Source: Membranipora membranacea (lineage: Eukaryota; Bryozoa; Gymnolaemata; Cheilostomatida; Membraniporidae). Taken from it: DNA of 64,000 bases. A model generated the notes under the pieces. The model was not told the origin of the DNA. It searched no databases and was given only the letters and a program-made list of their open reading frames with translations. Of the stretch, positions 11,009 to 23,800 are shown piece after piece; the first letter of the stretch is position 1, and every line of letters starts with the position of its first letter. The stretch covers positions 515,501 through 579,500 of the forward strand of contig OU612070.1 of NCBI GenBank assembly GCA_914767715.1. The letters are read 5' to 3'. The translations under genes were made by a program, and so were the position numbers.

Positions 11009-14000
11009 CTAAAACGGGCTCTCCGCTGCACTAAGCACAGGTGATGAGTGCCCGTTGTGTCTAATATTATTATTGCCATTGCCATTAGGCAATACATGTC
11101 TATGATGTCCGTATCTGTGCATTGATTTGAGTCTTATATTAGCTTGTCTCTCATAAAGCTCATCCTCAGAGCTCTCCTCCCCTCCTGATAATAGGGCTGC
11201 AAAATAGAGAACAGGAATAACTTTCATGTAAATTATATCTACACAGAAGGCACCTGCAAGAAAACATCTGAGAATTGTCTAATATTGTAGAGAGAGAAAG
11301 AAAGAGCCAAATAACTTTGGGTAAAGTTTTCAATTTTGCTACGACTAGCCTTCCAACGCTGTCAGCTATAAAAATAGGTTATCTGCTCATATCAGAACAA
11401 AGGGAAATTCAGTATCGAAACATCCTTACTCATGTTCATAGGTAGAATTTTCATTGCAATCAAAATACGTTTATATTTATACATGAATGCTATGTTTCAT
11501 ATTGCGGAATGGAATGTGCGGTGGCATGAGAGCAAACAACTCTGATTAGTGAATAGCAGGCTTGCTAATGAGCGTCATATATATGCCCTTTCTTTTTTTG
11601 GGATGGTGAGATGGCACAACCAGTTAGCACCCTTGCTACTCACTACCTTAACTCAATCATAGTGGAATTAAAAGTTGACCATTAGGCATGATGTCCTGGT
11701 ACCAGTTTTGGTGACTCCATACGTTAACTCAATTTTAGGCCCTATAATCCAGATCGAGTGGTGCACAATAGTGTCCGAGTATCAGTGTATTTGCCATTAT
11801 TAGGGAGCGGTTATAGCAGGAAGGACTTTCCCTCACCTGTGCGCATAGTTAATCCATTTTTCTGCTTCTTTGGAATATCAAAGTAATGAGTTTCTCCTCC
11901 AGGCCAGAATAGATGTATAAGTATCGCAAAGAAGACAAAGTCAGCCCCGCACTGTATACCTGAAATATCATCAAATAAAAATATAAACAGCCATAGAAAT
12001 GGTGATATGGTAAGGGGAGGGGGTTGCTAGTCTAAGTGATCAGACGGCTGCAAGCGTGACTTTGTGGCATTACATTGTCAAACACAACTTCAGACAGTTT
12101 GTGGCAACTGGCAAAAATTATCAAACAATCCTAAAGGAACAGCTGAGAACTTAGACTGGAGGAAGTTTAATGGTTGAACCTTCAATGCCTACAATCAGTG
12201 AAGAGATTGATTGTGAGGAATTGAGAGCACTATCAGTAGGCCTGTCATAGCTGTAATAACATGATGTCATTAATCCCCTAGTTTAAGAGCTCAAACTTTG
12301 CTGAGGACGCTGGTGTCGGAATTTAATTATCATATATTATTGTAGTTGACATTGGCGGAGTTGGGTCATTTTTTGAGCCCTTAGAAATGAAATAGATGAT
12401 TTACTTACTGAGCAATGTTTTATATCTCCAGAGTGTAGCGATTTTTGGACTGACTAACCCTACAATAGGTAGATATATAAACCAGACGAGAAAGCCGGCA
12501 CCGAAGCGAGTATAGAAATCTCTCTTTATCTGACTGTCCTCCTTAGAGAAGGTATTCTGTAGTTCGTATAGGAAGTAGATCATTATAACTACTCTGAATA
12601 CGAGGATACAGTAACCAGGAATCGTCTGCCATTCATCCAGATCTTTTATAGCGTCGATAGATAACTACAATAATATACACAGACACCTCGAAACAAGTAC
12701 AATACTGACACTGACAGTGAGATCTAACGGGCAATAATGGGATCTTCCCTACAGTCTGAGCTGTATCCATACCCGAACCTGAGTTGATTTCTGCTTTCCA
12801 AAATTGTTTTTTGTCGGATTTTCCTACATCTTGTTTGGGGAAAACTAGTTTTGTAATAAACTTGGAGCTGTCGTAATGCCTGGTATTTACAAGCTGCTGG
12901 AATCATAGCACAATGCATAGATACCAGGCATTCTGTTTTTTACTCTTGTTGATAAATTTGATAAAAAAATCACTAGGGGCAAGCTCCTCGGACTCCTCAT
13001 TGGGTTACCTCCATTAACCATCTAGCAAGAGCAGAAGTTCATTTCAAACCATGGATACAGCCCTGCTTACAGTATAGTTTGTTGGACAGATCTTACCCAC
13101 AGTACAGTATGTACTTATTGTTTTGAAAATGGACGAAGGGATTGACTACTAAATAGGAAGTAACAAAGGAAAATCGAAATCTTGACAGGAAAAACAATCA
13201 TCAGAATATAATCTCCGTAACTGACGCACATTGGTGAGCAATTGATGAGGTTGTGACTTCCAATAGTTTTTTTAAAGAGCAATACTATCCGATCTTATGC
13301 CGACCATCATATTTTATCATTCAGATAACATGCAATATCACAATCTCTTTATTAGCTACCATCTAAGACCTAAGTACTTAGTTTATACATATGAGGGCCA
13401 CCATCATAAAAGTTTGTCTTGTGAATCACACAAATAATTCCTTGTAGTAATACCAATCAAAGGGATAGCAAAGATTCAGTCAAAAATGGCAGATCTTCAT
13501 TCTAATCAAAGGACAAATACCTCCCTACCCAGTCTCAGACAAACAAGTGTTCACTATCAACTACTATGTACTTACATACAATGACATACTAACTATGAAC
13601 TATGTACTTACGCACAAGGTCATAGTTTACAAACCACAAACTATGTACTTACATACAATGAAATACTAACTATGAACTATGTACTTACGCAAAAGGTCAT
13701 AGTTTACAAACCATAAACTATGTACTTACATACAATGACATACTAACTATGAACTATGTACTTACGCAAAAGGTCATAGTTTACAAACCATAAACTATGT
13801 ATTTACATACAATGACACATTAACTATGTACTTACATACACGGAAATTCTCACTTACCAGGTTGAATATGAAGAGAATAATATATACGATGGTATAGAGA
13901 GCCCATATAGAGTAGAGTAAAGGTTTACGGCTTAAGTCTTTTACTGTGATAGTCCAGCCTTTAGCTATATACAGTAATTGTAACATCATGACGCACTGGG

Positions 14001-16077
14001 CACACATGTCAAGAAAATTACCAATAGTCTGAAGTATAGGTACTCCTCTACCATCGTATGCAAATATCGTTATGTGTACTAGATTGAAAAATATACCTGC
14101 CACCTACAAAATATGAATTTAGAATATGTTAGGAAGCTTGACTCTCTATTCATGTGAGGAAAAACAATATACTTGATAGGTAGTTTTATCTGCTAAGATG
14201 GGGGAGATTGTAAAACAAACTCAAATATTTATTTTGATATTTATGAGTGGAGACATTTATTATTTCTAGCTCTTGGCTGCAGGAGATGTCAGGCATTAAT
14301 CTCTTTACAGGCGAGTTGGCATTAAAACCTAGTTGACTTGTGAGTCAGATCATGTGAAAATATCAGTTATTATTATGCAGTGTTATGGCTAACAAATTTT
14401 ATGTTTTCTCAGCGACAAATTTAAGTGGTCGGAAATGATTTGCCCACACCATGGCTGACATCTTCACCCTTCACTCAAGCCTTTAGTGTGGTAGTATTAT
14501 GTTGTGCTGGTACCATTAGATAGTAGTGAGTCTGGTGGTTTGTGTCTTATAAATAATCATTCCTTACGTTAACCCAGGGAGTTGCTCATGTTAACCTACT
14601 TATATTTCTCTGAAAGTGGTAGTAGCTATATAAATATTAGTTACTGCCGTGAGATTGAGGGTAATGACCAAATAATGCCAAACCAGGAGATTGTGTCTAT
14701 TAATGGTGCATTGCTCTAGAAATATATGGTTGTGGTTTTAACTAGCTGTTCCCAAATATTATTATGCTCTATCAACCAGACCTTAGAGCTTGATCGAATC
14801 TGGTATGCCAAGAGCTGGAAATAGGACATGATGGCGGACTGATATGCTGAGAATATAAGGATTCCTTAATTTCTGAGTTATGTACCATGTGGGAAAATGG
14901 GGGAGCACACTATATCTTATTACCAAGTCAAAGTTCTCTAATAGTACACAGAGAGAGGGTGAAGCCTTACCTCTACAGTTATCATGGCTGTGAGCACAAA
15001 TAAGAGTACGTGTCTCTGACTGCGGAAAACCCAGACCTGAACAATCAGCAGGAAAACATTGAGAACGAGAAATGTCAGATAGATCTCCAGGACATCATGC
15101 ATCTCATAAGAGAACTGATGTTCAAATGGGTTCATGTGTTTAGTGTTAGGATCGCCGTTAACAAACCAGATGTCATATTTAAGCTGTAAATCTAGCGAAG
15201 TGTTATACGACCAGCTGCACTGCTCGCCTTTCTTTGATCTACCTCTGCTACACGACACTAGACTTATATACCAAAACCTGGAAAATGAGAATAATAAATA
15301 CCAATTGTAAAAAAGGTACTTACTGATGAGAGAAACTAAAAACTATAATCAGTGGAGAAAAGATAGGGAACAGAAAAAAGGACAGGCTTCATTTTAATAA
15401 ATCTTTGTGCAAAACTCACCCTTTATCTATTCTATTGTTTTTCTTTCTTATTATTTCATCAGGAAAATTAATAAGTCATACTTTTCATAATTAAAACAAA
15501 ATTATGGGTTTGTGTATCGCTACAGACTGTTTACCCACCTTGGTTGGTAAGTGTCGTTGATATGGAATGTGAACTGTTGGCCAGCTATAACAGCTTTGGG
15601 ATCACCCTTCTCCTCCACACAGATTTCACCGGGTGGGCATGGTACACGCCGCAAAAAGTCTTCTTTTCCTTTTAAGTGACAATATCGATCCCAGGCAATA
15701 GTGTCGATGACACTAAACATGGCAGAGCACCTGCCCGCACCTTCTTTGTGTCGTGAAGAATAAAAATTCTTGAAATACTGACTGTCAACAATAACTAGAT
15801 ACATGTCATAATCTATATCTGAGATATTATAGTTCTGAGCAGTGATAGAGCCATATATATATCCTATAGTACTAGTGAGATTCTTGGTGTCTGCTTTCTG
15901 AAATCCAAACTTGGCAAGAAATAAGTAGAAGTTTTCATTGTTGAAGGTCCCAGTCAGGTGAAGCGAATGGACGACAGTCAAAGTAAGTATTATTAACGTC
16001 AATACTGTATTAGCTTTAATCCTGAACATGATGAAAGATACCAGAGACAATGCAGTGAAGCTTGTTCTCTTTAGCAA
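11009..16077 (-). CDS. Seven-helix GPR180/TMEM145-family protein
   Basis: Six coding exons on the minus strand, all in phase: 16077-15539, 15277-14971, 14103-13858, 12664-12409, 11959-11837 and 11196-11009 (stop TAG); about 552 residues. The N-terminal domain follows a signal peptide (hydrophobic NTVLTLIILTLTVV) and carries Cys residues and NxS/T sites, as in the Golgi-dynamics (GOLD) seven-TM family. The second exon has the family core DIWFVNGDPNTKHMNPFEHQ and HDVLEIYLTF, which starts the first helix. Later exons add helices ending in a cytoplasmic Ser/Glu/His/Asn-rich tail (GGEESSEDELYERQ). Met1 at 16077 or Met17 at 16029 could be the start; the second gives a cleaner signal peptide. Members act in the secretory pathway or at the surface, and ligands are not settled. 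I cannot separate the GPR180 from the TMEM145 branch with certainty. Confidence 0.85.
13555..13850 (+). repeat. 77-78-bp minisatellite, nearly 4 copies
   Basis: Repeats of CTATGTACTTACATACAATG start at 13563, 13641, 13718 and 13795. The array lies in the intron between exons 14103-13858 and 12664-12409 of the minus-strand gene, ending only about 7-15 bp from the 5' splice site at 13857. On the minus strand each unit carries GTAAGTACATAG, a donor-like string. Confidence 0.92.
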
Positions 16078-16704
16078 CAGCTATAGTGTCTCCATGGACA
16101 GATGATAGAAGAGAGGGGAAGTCTGGTCACTGATAGCCTGAGGATAACCTAAAATAGAGAGTAAACCATAAAATCCAACAATCACTAACGACTTGAGTAA
16201 CTTAAGCTCTCATGTATTTGGTGACAAATATGTGGCCCATATATCCTAAGACTAGTACAAAGCTGCAACTGTATTCAATAGCAACCAAGGAAAGGCTGAA
16301 TGGGGAATTCGATGTACCTGAGAGGAGTAAATATTAGGTAGAGGTCATTTAAGCTAGTTTGGGGGGAGGACTATATGTTAGCTTACAATAATTTAAACTA
16401 CCCAAGGTGGAGGTGACATGGTTTAATGAAGACATGCTTGACCAAATACTTAGTGAATTATACAGATGGGCCTGTAAAGCACTCAGTACACCGGATAATT
16501 TATAACTCAGTCTTTGCTAGCAAAAACTGAATACAGTCAATGTGTTGGCTCCAAATGTACGTCTTGAGTATCAATGATTAAATTCAAACCAACTAAATTT
16601 CAATATGACATGATGACAAACAAAAAAGGGACTTTCTTTCATTGAACTGACTCTGTAGTCATATACCAGGTGACAGCATTCATTATCAGACAGACCAGGT
16701 ACAA

Positions 16705-16812
16705 GCATGGGCCCCTGGGACTAACATGTCTTTACTTTGCCAATTTCCACTATCAACCACCCAAAAAGTGGACATTGGCAAAGTAAAGACATGTAAGTCC
16801 CAGGGGCCCATG
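16705..16812. mobile_element. 107-bp hairpin MITE with 7-bp target duplication
   Basis: Arms of about 45 bp (CATGGGCCCCTGGGACTAAC and onward) are inverted copies with two mismatches around a 17-base loop. GGTACAA occurs at 16698-16704 and again at 16813-16819, the expected target-site duplication. No coding capacity. It lies upstream of the GPR180/TMEM145-family gene. Confidence 0.8.
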
Positions 16813-16819
16813 GGTACAA

Positions 16820-17400
16820 CCACTGAACTAGTTCATTAGTGCAACTAATAGGCTTATGATAAATATCAATGGACATGGTCCATCCGCTCCAAAAGTCTAT
16901 CCATATTGTGTTTATGTCACTTTCAGTAGGTTTAAAGCACCATCCGTCTTGACACTGTGACCAAGGAGTAAAGTTTACTCCTTGCAGTGACTGTCACTCA
17001 TACCATGGGGACAAGGTCAAGACATTCTCCTAGTCCCTGACTCTATTCTCCCTGCTCCCACACACACAACTATCAAATCAAGGAAAGTCAGCACAATAGC
17101 TTCTGACAACAGTTCAAGATTCAGAGCACCAACTGCAACGACAAGCCAGTTTGTGCTATCAAATTATATGATATATGATATAATAATAAATTATAATAAC
17201 AAGTTTGTTAGAGTACAATTATTATGTGATCGTGCTCGCTGAAAGAATTGGGTAATACCTTTGAATACCTTTGAAGACTTCGTACACTCAGGAACTAAAA
17301 GTTAAAGGAGTGCCTCATGATTAACAGTGTGTTTAATGGTTAACGGGGGTTACAGCTGTATGCTGTTTAGTGTTGTCAGTCATCACTTTATTTCCAGTTA
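16820..17400. other. Intergenic region, nothing recognised
   Basis: AT-rich sequence without open frames or repeats that I can support. It lies between the hairpin MITE and the 3' end of a LINE fragment. Confidence 0.4.
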
Positions 17401-17416
17401 GATGCTGTCTTTGGAT

Positions 17417-18360
17417 TTAACTTGTGGTACCCTTGGTGTCCCTGATTGTCCTCGGAAGGAAACTTCCGTAGTAGACTTTTGTAGATGCATATACAGAGTT
17501 GAGTTTGCCTCTGGTGGCAGATCTTGTTTTCATTGTCATGTTCTGTTTGTCGTTTGATACTTCATCATATGCGAGAGCTAGTGAGCTGTGTTGCTCCTCT
17601 TCTTGAAGGATCTTCATCAGAAGGGTTAGCCTGTGATTTCTTCTCCTGTTCTGTAGTGTTTGGAGGCCAAGCTCAGAGCTGGCCTCGGTAACGCTTTCTC
17701 TTCCTTTTAGGCAGCTGATAAACCTGACAGCTCGATGTTGAATCATTTCTATTGATTCAATGTCCTTGTTGAGCATTGGGTCCCAGACTGTATCAGCGTA
17801 TTCCAGTATTGGGCGACTAGGCTGGTATATGCCAGTAGGCGGCTCTTCTTGGGTGCATTGTATAGTATGTGTTTGATGGATCCAAGAGCTCTTGAGGCGC
17901 TGTCTCTCTTTAGTTTTATGTGCTGATCAAACTTTAGGTCAGACTGCATTATCACCCCCAAATACTTTGTGGAACTGTTCCATGCCATGCATGTGTCGCC
18001 CAGTTTGTACTGTGGCTTGAAGTCTTGGTCTCCGAAGGCTATCATGTGGCATTTACTTTCATTGAACTGCATTTTCCATTGAACCGACCATCTGTGGACA
18101 GCATCAATGTTGTTTTGGAATATAGCTGCATCTTTGTCAGTTGTGACTTGTTGATAGAGCAGTGTATCATCGGCATATAGGCTAATGTTACAGCTTACCA
18201 CTGTCGGTAGATCATTGATGTAGATCAGAAACAGTATGGGACCGAGGACTGACCCCTGGGGCACTCCTGAAGTCACCAATAATTCTGATGAGGTCTGACC
18301 TTTGATGACCACTCTCTGTCTCCTGTTGGTGAGGAAATCCTGTACCCAGTTAACAACAAA
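17417..18360 (-). mobile_element. LINE fragment: reverse transcriptase C-terminal half, frameshifted
   Basis: Read on the minus strand from about 18360, the frame shows FLTNRRQRVVIKG, SGVPQGSVLGPILFLIYIND, the catalytic YADDTLLY, then FNESKCHMIAFG and KYLGVIMQSDLKFDQHI. Near 17815 the frame shifts by one base: the expected continuation RPILEYADTVWDPMLN is in the neighbouring frame, and the ORF then runs to 17417 with MIQHRAVRFI. It belongs to the jockey/CR1-like group. It is 5' truncated just before the palm domain and inactive. Confidence 0.9.
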
Positions 18361-18994
18361 TTTGTATGCCCAAATATTAAACTTGATCTATTCATATATT
18401 TAATGATATTTCACATAGCTCTGAGGGAAAACAAATAAGATGACAATTTCAAATAACATGTAACACCAGTGGGAAGGGGAGGACTAAGTGAGGTGATATG
18501 TTATTATTGTAAATATTTCCTCAAATTTCAAACCGGAAGTGACAAAGTTGAGAAATGAAAATAGTTGGTTATCTAAATTGATATCTCCTAATTGGGCAAT
18601 AAGTTGGATTTGGGACAATGATTGGCTTACTGTTTGACCAATTGTACAAAGGCCATAGCTCGAAAAAATAAAGATTGCAGGTAGAACCGGACCCAATGTT
18701 CTCTCTTGATACTTTATCAAATAAAGCATTGGGTGATGATCCATGATTTTATTTTTGAAGATTGAATTATAATAAGAGTGAGATCTTCACCAATGAGGGT
18801 TAATGTATGGCAGAGTACTTGGAATATGTGCTAGCAATGATAAGTAGCTTAATGTTCCAAGTTCTCTAACCTGCTGACAGATCATGTATATATGTTTGTA
18901 TATACATAAATATTTATTATATTATTGATCAGACCAACCAAGGAGTACAGCGTCTCCTTGATCAGACATAATAAACAATAATACTCATCCAACC

Positions 18995-19027
<33 letters not shown>

Positions 19028-19229
19028 GTATAGTTAGTCATATGTTATACAATTATCACCTATGCCTAACCTAGAGAAGTTGTCAGGCTGCTCAACAAGA
19101 TTGCTCAACATTATTTTGTAACACTTCGACTTCATATATTTGTTCAATACCTAAAAAGACTCGGAGATCCATAGTCTGAGCTCATAAATACATTCAAGGT
19201 TTTTATAATTTGCCCTTATCAATGCATTT
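18361..19229. other. Intergenic region between two LINE fragments
   Basis: AT-rich, with an (AT)n run near 18990-19026. A minus-strand open frame at 18484-18744 resembles nothing I know. No exon or structured element is supported. Confidence 0.4.
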
Positions 19230-20525
19230 TTGGAAGCAGAAGATGTAAACCAATACTGGAAAAAGGCCATCATCTGCCCAGTGTTCAAGAAGGGAGACAG
19301 ACATCAACCATCCAACTATAGACCCATCAGCCTTACATGTGTGACTAGTAAGGTTCTAGAACATATAGTCACTAGTCATTTGATGAACTATGCTGAGGCA
19401 AACCACCTACTGTTCCATAATCAACATGGCTTCCGAAAAAAACCGAGGCTGTGACAAACAGCTGGTTGAGTTCGTCACCGATATCTCAAGCAACTTGGAT
19501 AAAGGAATACAAACCGAGGCTTGTGTGTTAGATTTCTCGAAAGCGTTCGATAAAGTCAACCATCAGAAACTCATCACCCAGTTAGAGAATAAAGGAGTCT
19601 GCTACCAAATTTGCTCCTGGGTGGCGGAATTCCTATCTAACAGATCCCAACTGGTTGCTGTGGAGGGTTCCTTATCATCAACTGCAGCTGTGACATCAGG
19701 AGTGCCGCAGGGATGCGTCATAGGGCCTACCCTCTTCCTATTCTACATTGATGACCTCCCCCAAGGACTGCATTCTACAGTAAGACTCTTTGCTAATGAC
19801 ACAATCCTCTATAACAATGAAAACAACAGCGATAAACTCCAGGCCGACCTCAAGACCCTGGAGGGTTGGGAGAAAACCTGGGATATGGAATTCCACCCTG
19901 CCAAGTGCCAACACATCATTCACCAGGAAAACTAAACCACCACAACATTCTCTCAGCCTTCATGGCATGAAAATACCGAGGACTGACGAAGTCAAGTATC
20001 TTGGAGTAACCATGGATTCAAAATTGCGCTGGAACAAACACATACCTGACATCGCTACCAAGGGAAACAACACTCTAGGATTCATCAGAAGAAATGTGAC
20101 CACCACCACCAACGAATAAGTCAAATCGCTGGCATACAAACAACTGGTCAGGCCAGTGCTTGAGTATGCTTGCTGCTCCTGGGACTCACTATCATCAACC
20201 CAGGAAACTTCCCTAGAAGCTGTACAAAGGAGAGCGGCAAGGTTTGTGTGCGGTATCAGAAGGAGTGATAGGAAGACAAGTGTCACCGGATTAGTACACA
20301 GTCATGGATGGGAACAGCTAGGAGAGAGACGCAAGGAATGAAGGCTGAAACTATTCCGGGAGATGCACTATGCAGACTCTGACCATCTTTCACGCAGACA
20401 TGGTCATCAGTACCTGATCCCCCATGTCAAAACCCAACACCATCAGCGGTCCTTCTTTATGAAGACTGCCAAGGATTGGAATGCCCTCCCCCCTTCCAGC
20501 TCCCTACTTGCACCCCCTTGATAGC
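19230..20525 (+). mobile_element. LINE fragment: degenerate reverse transcriptase, plus strand
   Basis: Frames in series cover most of an RT: WKKAIICPVFKKGD and NYRPISLTCVTSKVLE at 19230-19454; after a frameshift near 19435, LDFSKAFDKVNH and SGVPQGCVIGPTLFLFYIDD up to 19935; a second shift near 19925; VKYLGVTMDSKLRWNKHI to a stop at 20117-20119; then RPVLEYACCSWD and QRRAARFVCG to 20341; and a final stretch (FFMKTAKDWNALP) to about 20520. The catalytic motif reads FANDT in place of FADDT, so an active-site Asp is lost. Two frameshifts and in-frame stops confirm a dead copy. Its GC content is visibly higher than the neighbourhood. Confidence 0.92.
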
Positions 20526-20860
20526 ATCCCGCTTCCTGTGGGTGACACACTGTTGATGACCTGGAACGAATATGGACTTGGATATGGACGAGAAACACAT
20601 TGCTAGATTCATCAGCCCTGATGTAGCAATTACCTCACCTGAGGTAAGAACTGAGGTGAGTACTTATAATGCCATCTGGAACATTAACACAATAACCGTT
20701 ACAACAAATTTGTTCCTTCTGTGGTCGTGGAGTGCTATAGCACTGTTGTCGGGTATTGATGCGACAGCTTGTTAGATATCCCTCCGCATTCACAGAGGGA
20801 CCTAACTGGTTCTAAATTACAGTATGATATGTACAACCATTGTTATTGTGCAGGCCTGCG

Positions 20861-23800
20861 ATGCCAACAGCTGAGAAGAAGAAGAAGAGCAGCTCATGCA
20901 GAAGCAGGAGAACGTCTGTAGGTCGCAGAAGTCGGAGTAGAACTCGTAAAACTAACGACTTTCTCCTCGTATGAAACATACATTACAATAGTCCATAGAA
21001 TCCATAGTAATACTTCATAGCGCTATCTACAAAGATATATTGTGGTTGAGTTTGAAGTATGGGACATTGACATGCTTTCTGGTATGTCATAGGTCTAAAA
21101 CAACCTTATATAATATCAAAGCTAAAAAAAATAAATGATTTTCTCCTGACTTATGGGTTTCTTTCATTATATAGTTTACAAATTGGCTATGAGTGCAAAA
21201 GCACATCTTGCTTGTTAAAACATTTTGGAACTCCATTATGTGACATAGGAGGAGGATTATAGACATTTTTCATATTACTTACTCTACTATCACTAGTATC
21301 TGTCACAAGTATAGCTTTCCATTATCAGGTTGGTAGAGAACCATCAGTTTCACAAACCAGAATCACAGCTACTGTCAGTGTACACCGCCACACAAATGGG
21401 CATCTCAAACAGACTGAGGATACGCAGGCTAACCCTGCACCCGCTCCTCCATTGTTAGCTCGAAGAAGTCGACCGTTTACAACAAAGACTGATGATTCTA
21501 CTACAGTACAAGTAGACATGGTATCCGTGTTTGTGTTCAGTGTGGCTCTTGGAGCTCGGATGTGGGCAATCTCATATCCTCAGTCCATAGTGTAAGTAGA
21601 GTCAACCCAACAGCAGGACTACTCTTTAGTTCTGCTTATTGTGTTGGGTTGAGTAAATGACATGACAGCCTTTTGAATCACTCTTAAACCACTCTAAGCT
21701 AAGAAATTCTACATCCATTAAAATCTGAATAGATAAAGAATTATTTAATGAAAATCCCATCTCAGAATCGTCCCATCATTACATTACATTACGGAAAAAG
21801 ACTGTTAGGTGTTTAGAGTAGGTTGCAGGCAAAAATGGTGACGTAAATATTTTTAGAGCGTGCAATTGCCTTACTATTGTAAGTTGTCACTTCTGTCCGG
21901 AAACCTTTTAACTCATTACTGTCCACATCTTCATGCTTATCCAAACCAGTTGTGATGAACCTGAATAACACAAGCCTTCTGATATCCGATAATCCATTCC
22001 TGCTCAAAACATTTCGATGAAATAGATCTTCTCTTGTTTGCTTTTAAGATGTCCATGAGCTGTCAGTTACCTAGGTGGGTACATGCATCTTCTGATATTG
22101 TTGAACTATTTCTGTTGACAGATTCGATGAGCAGATTAATGGATCACATATTAGCAGTTATCTGAGGGGAGAGATGTTCTTCAGTTTTGATCCCCCATTG
22201 TACACCCAGCTGATGGCTGTTGTAGGTTGGTATCAACATCTGTATCCAAATCTGACTTTATTACTAATCTACCCAACAAAGTGATAGATCTGCTACGATG
22301 TTAACAATCCAGTAAATGTTAGGCAATCTCATCATCAACTTTCCTTGAGAATAAAAACGTTTCTATATCTATAATTGGCAAATAGTTTATATCATAGTTT
22401 CAAGTACTAGTTCATAAGTAGACTTGCACCGCAATATAGGACTGTGTGGTTCAGCAGTGTGGCATCTGATGTGTGGACCACTTACTGGTAAAATTGCAGA
22501 TTTGAGAAAATAAGGCAAGGAAAGAAACAAATAAAATCTTTTTTATCTTTTTGCCAACAGATTGATTCAATTTCATATTACAGCTCAGCTCAGTGGGATG
22601 AATACTGATTTTGAGTTTGATGAAGTCGGCAAAGGTAAGATGGGAAAAGTGTCAACTAGAACTCATCATGTCAGTTTGGGTAATATACTCCCAATATGAT
22701 CACAGTTTGTGAGGGTAGTTACTTATATACTGGGGCTGCATATGGACGCCATTTTACCATCTGTTAAGATTGGAATTTTAATCATGTGTCCTACTAGACA
22801 ATCTTAGAACAGGTTCAATCCAATTGTCTGGCTTCAGTTGCTTCCTTTCTAGGCTTACAATGAAAAGGTTGCTATTGTAAATGCAGGCAAACTTGTTATA
22901 CCTGTTATTTTTTAGATTATCCCCCCTCGGTACCGTACACTACACTGAGGATTATATCTGCTATATTTGGTGCTCTACTCAGTGCTTTAGTCTATCATGT
23001 GATGAAGTTCTCCGGAGCTCATCCACTTCCATCCTTTATATCTGCACTTCTTATTGCTACAGGTGAGTTCAGCAGTACATATACATGTGTCTGTGTGAAA
23101 ACCAAGTTAATGTGACTAATCCTGCCCACTCCTGGGCTGGCTTGGTCTCAGCATAAATGGCATATACTATTGAATATAAAGTGAAGGAATGTCTCACTAG
23201 CCCGTTATTGGAAGTTTTACCCCAATCCGATGAGTTTATCTGCAAACACAAACTCTCATATTACACACTTTTGTGGCAGCTTGATACACAATCCTAACAG
23301 TCATGTTATAATTTGTTAGATCTGGATATATTACTGAGTGATATCCACCTCAATAGTAAATTATATGAAATACTGGGAGTTGTACACTCTCTGAGATTTA
23401 TTTCAATAAGGGAACAACTCCAAATATTATTTTATTAATTGAGGTTTTCTACCCATAGACCAAAGCATGTTATAGTCAGGCAGTTACTTACTTATAATAG
23501 AGTTGTGTCAGATTTGCATGGTAGAGAAATTCACTGCTCTACTTGGCATGAACCCGGTCTCCAGGAAGTGCTTGTCTCTTGTATTGCACATCCGGGTAAC
23601 TGACTGCCTTAATATAAATGCGTTTGGGTAGTCTTTAAAGTATATAAAAAGTAAGTCGTTGACCTCACATCAATGAACCCCTTTTCAGGGAGTTCATTGC
23701 TCGCATACAACAACGTGGGTTGTACATACTACATAGTAGGTCAATGAAAGCATGGCAGCATAGGTAACTGGGAAAAAAGAAGAAGCAGAAAGCGACAAAC

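Noticed and set aside
18484-18744. 86-codon minus-strand frame between LINE fragments
   Set aside because: No RT motif or family resemblance found.
20572-20643. Possible first POMT1 exon (MDLDMDEKHIARF ... SPE) with donor GTAAGA
   Set aside because: Its phase does not fit the acceptor at 20853; joining gives an early stop. It may be LINE tail or 5' UTR.
23500-23600. GGGTTCATGCC on the minus strand as a possible tRNA relic
   Set aside because: The B-box resemblance stands alone; no A box or cloverleaf.
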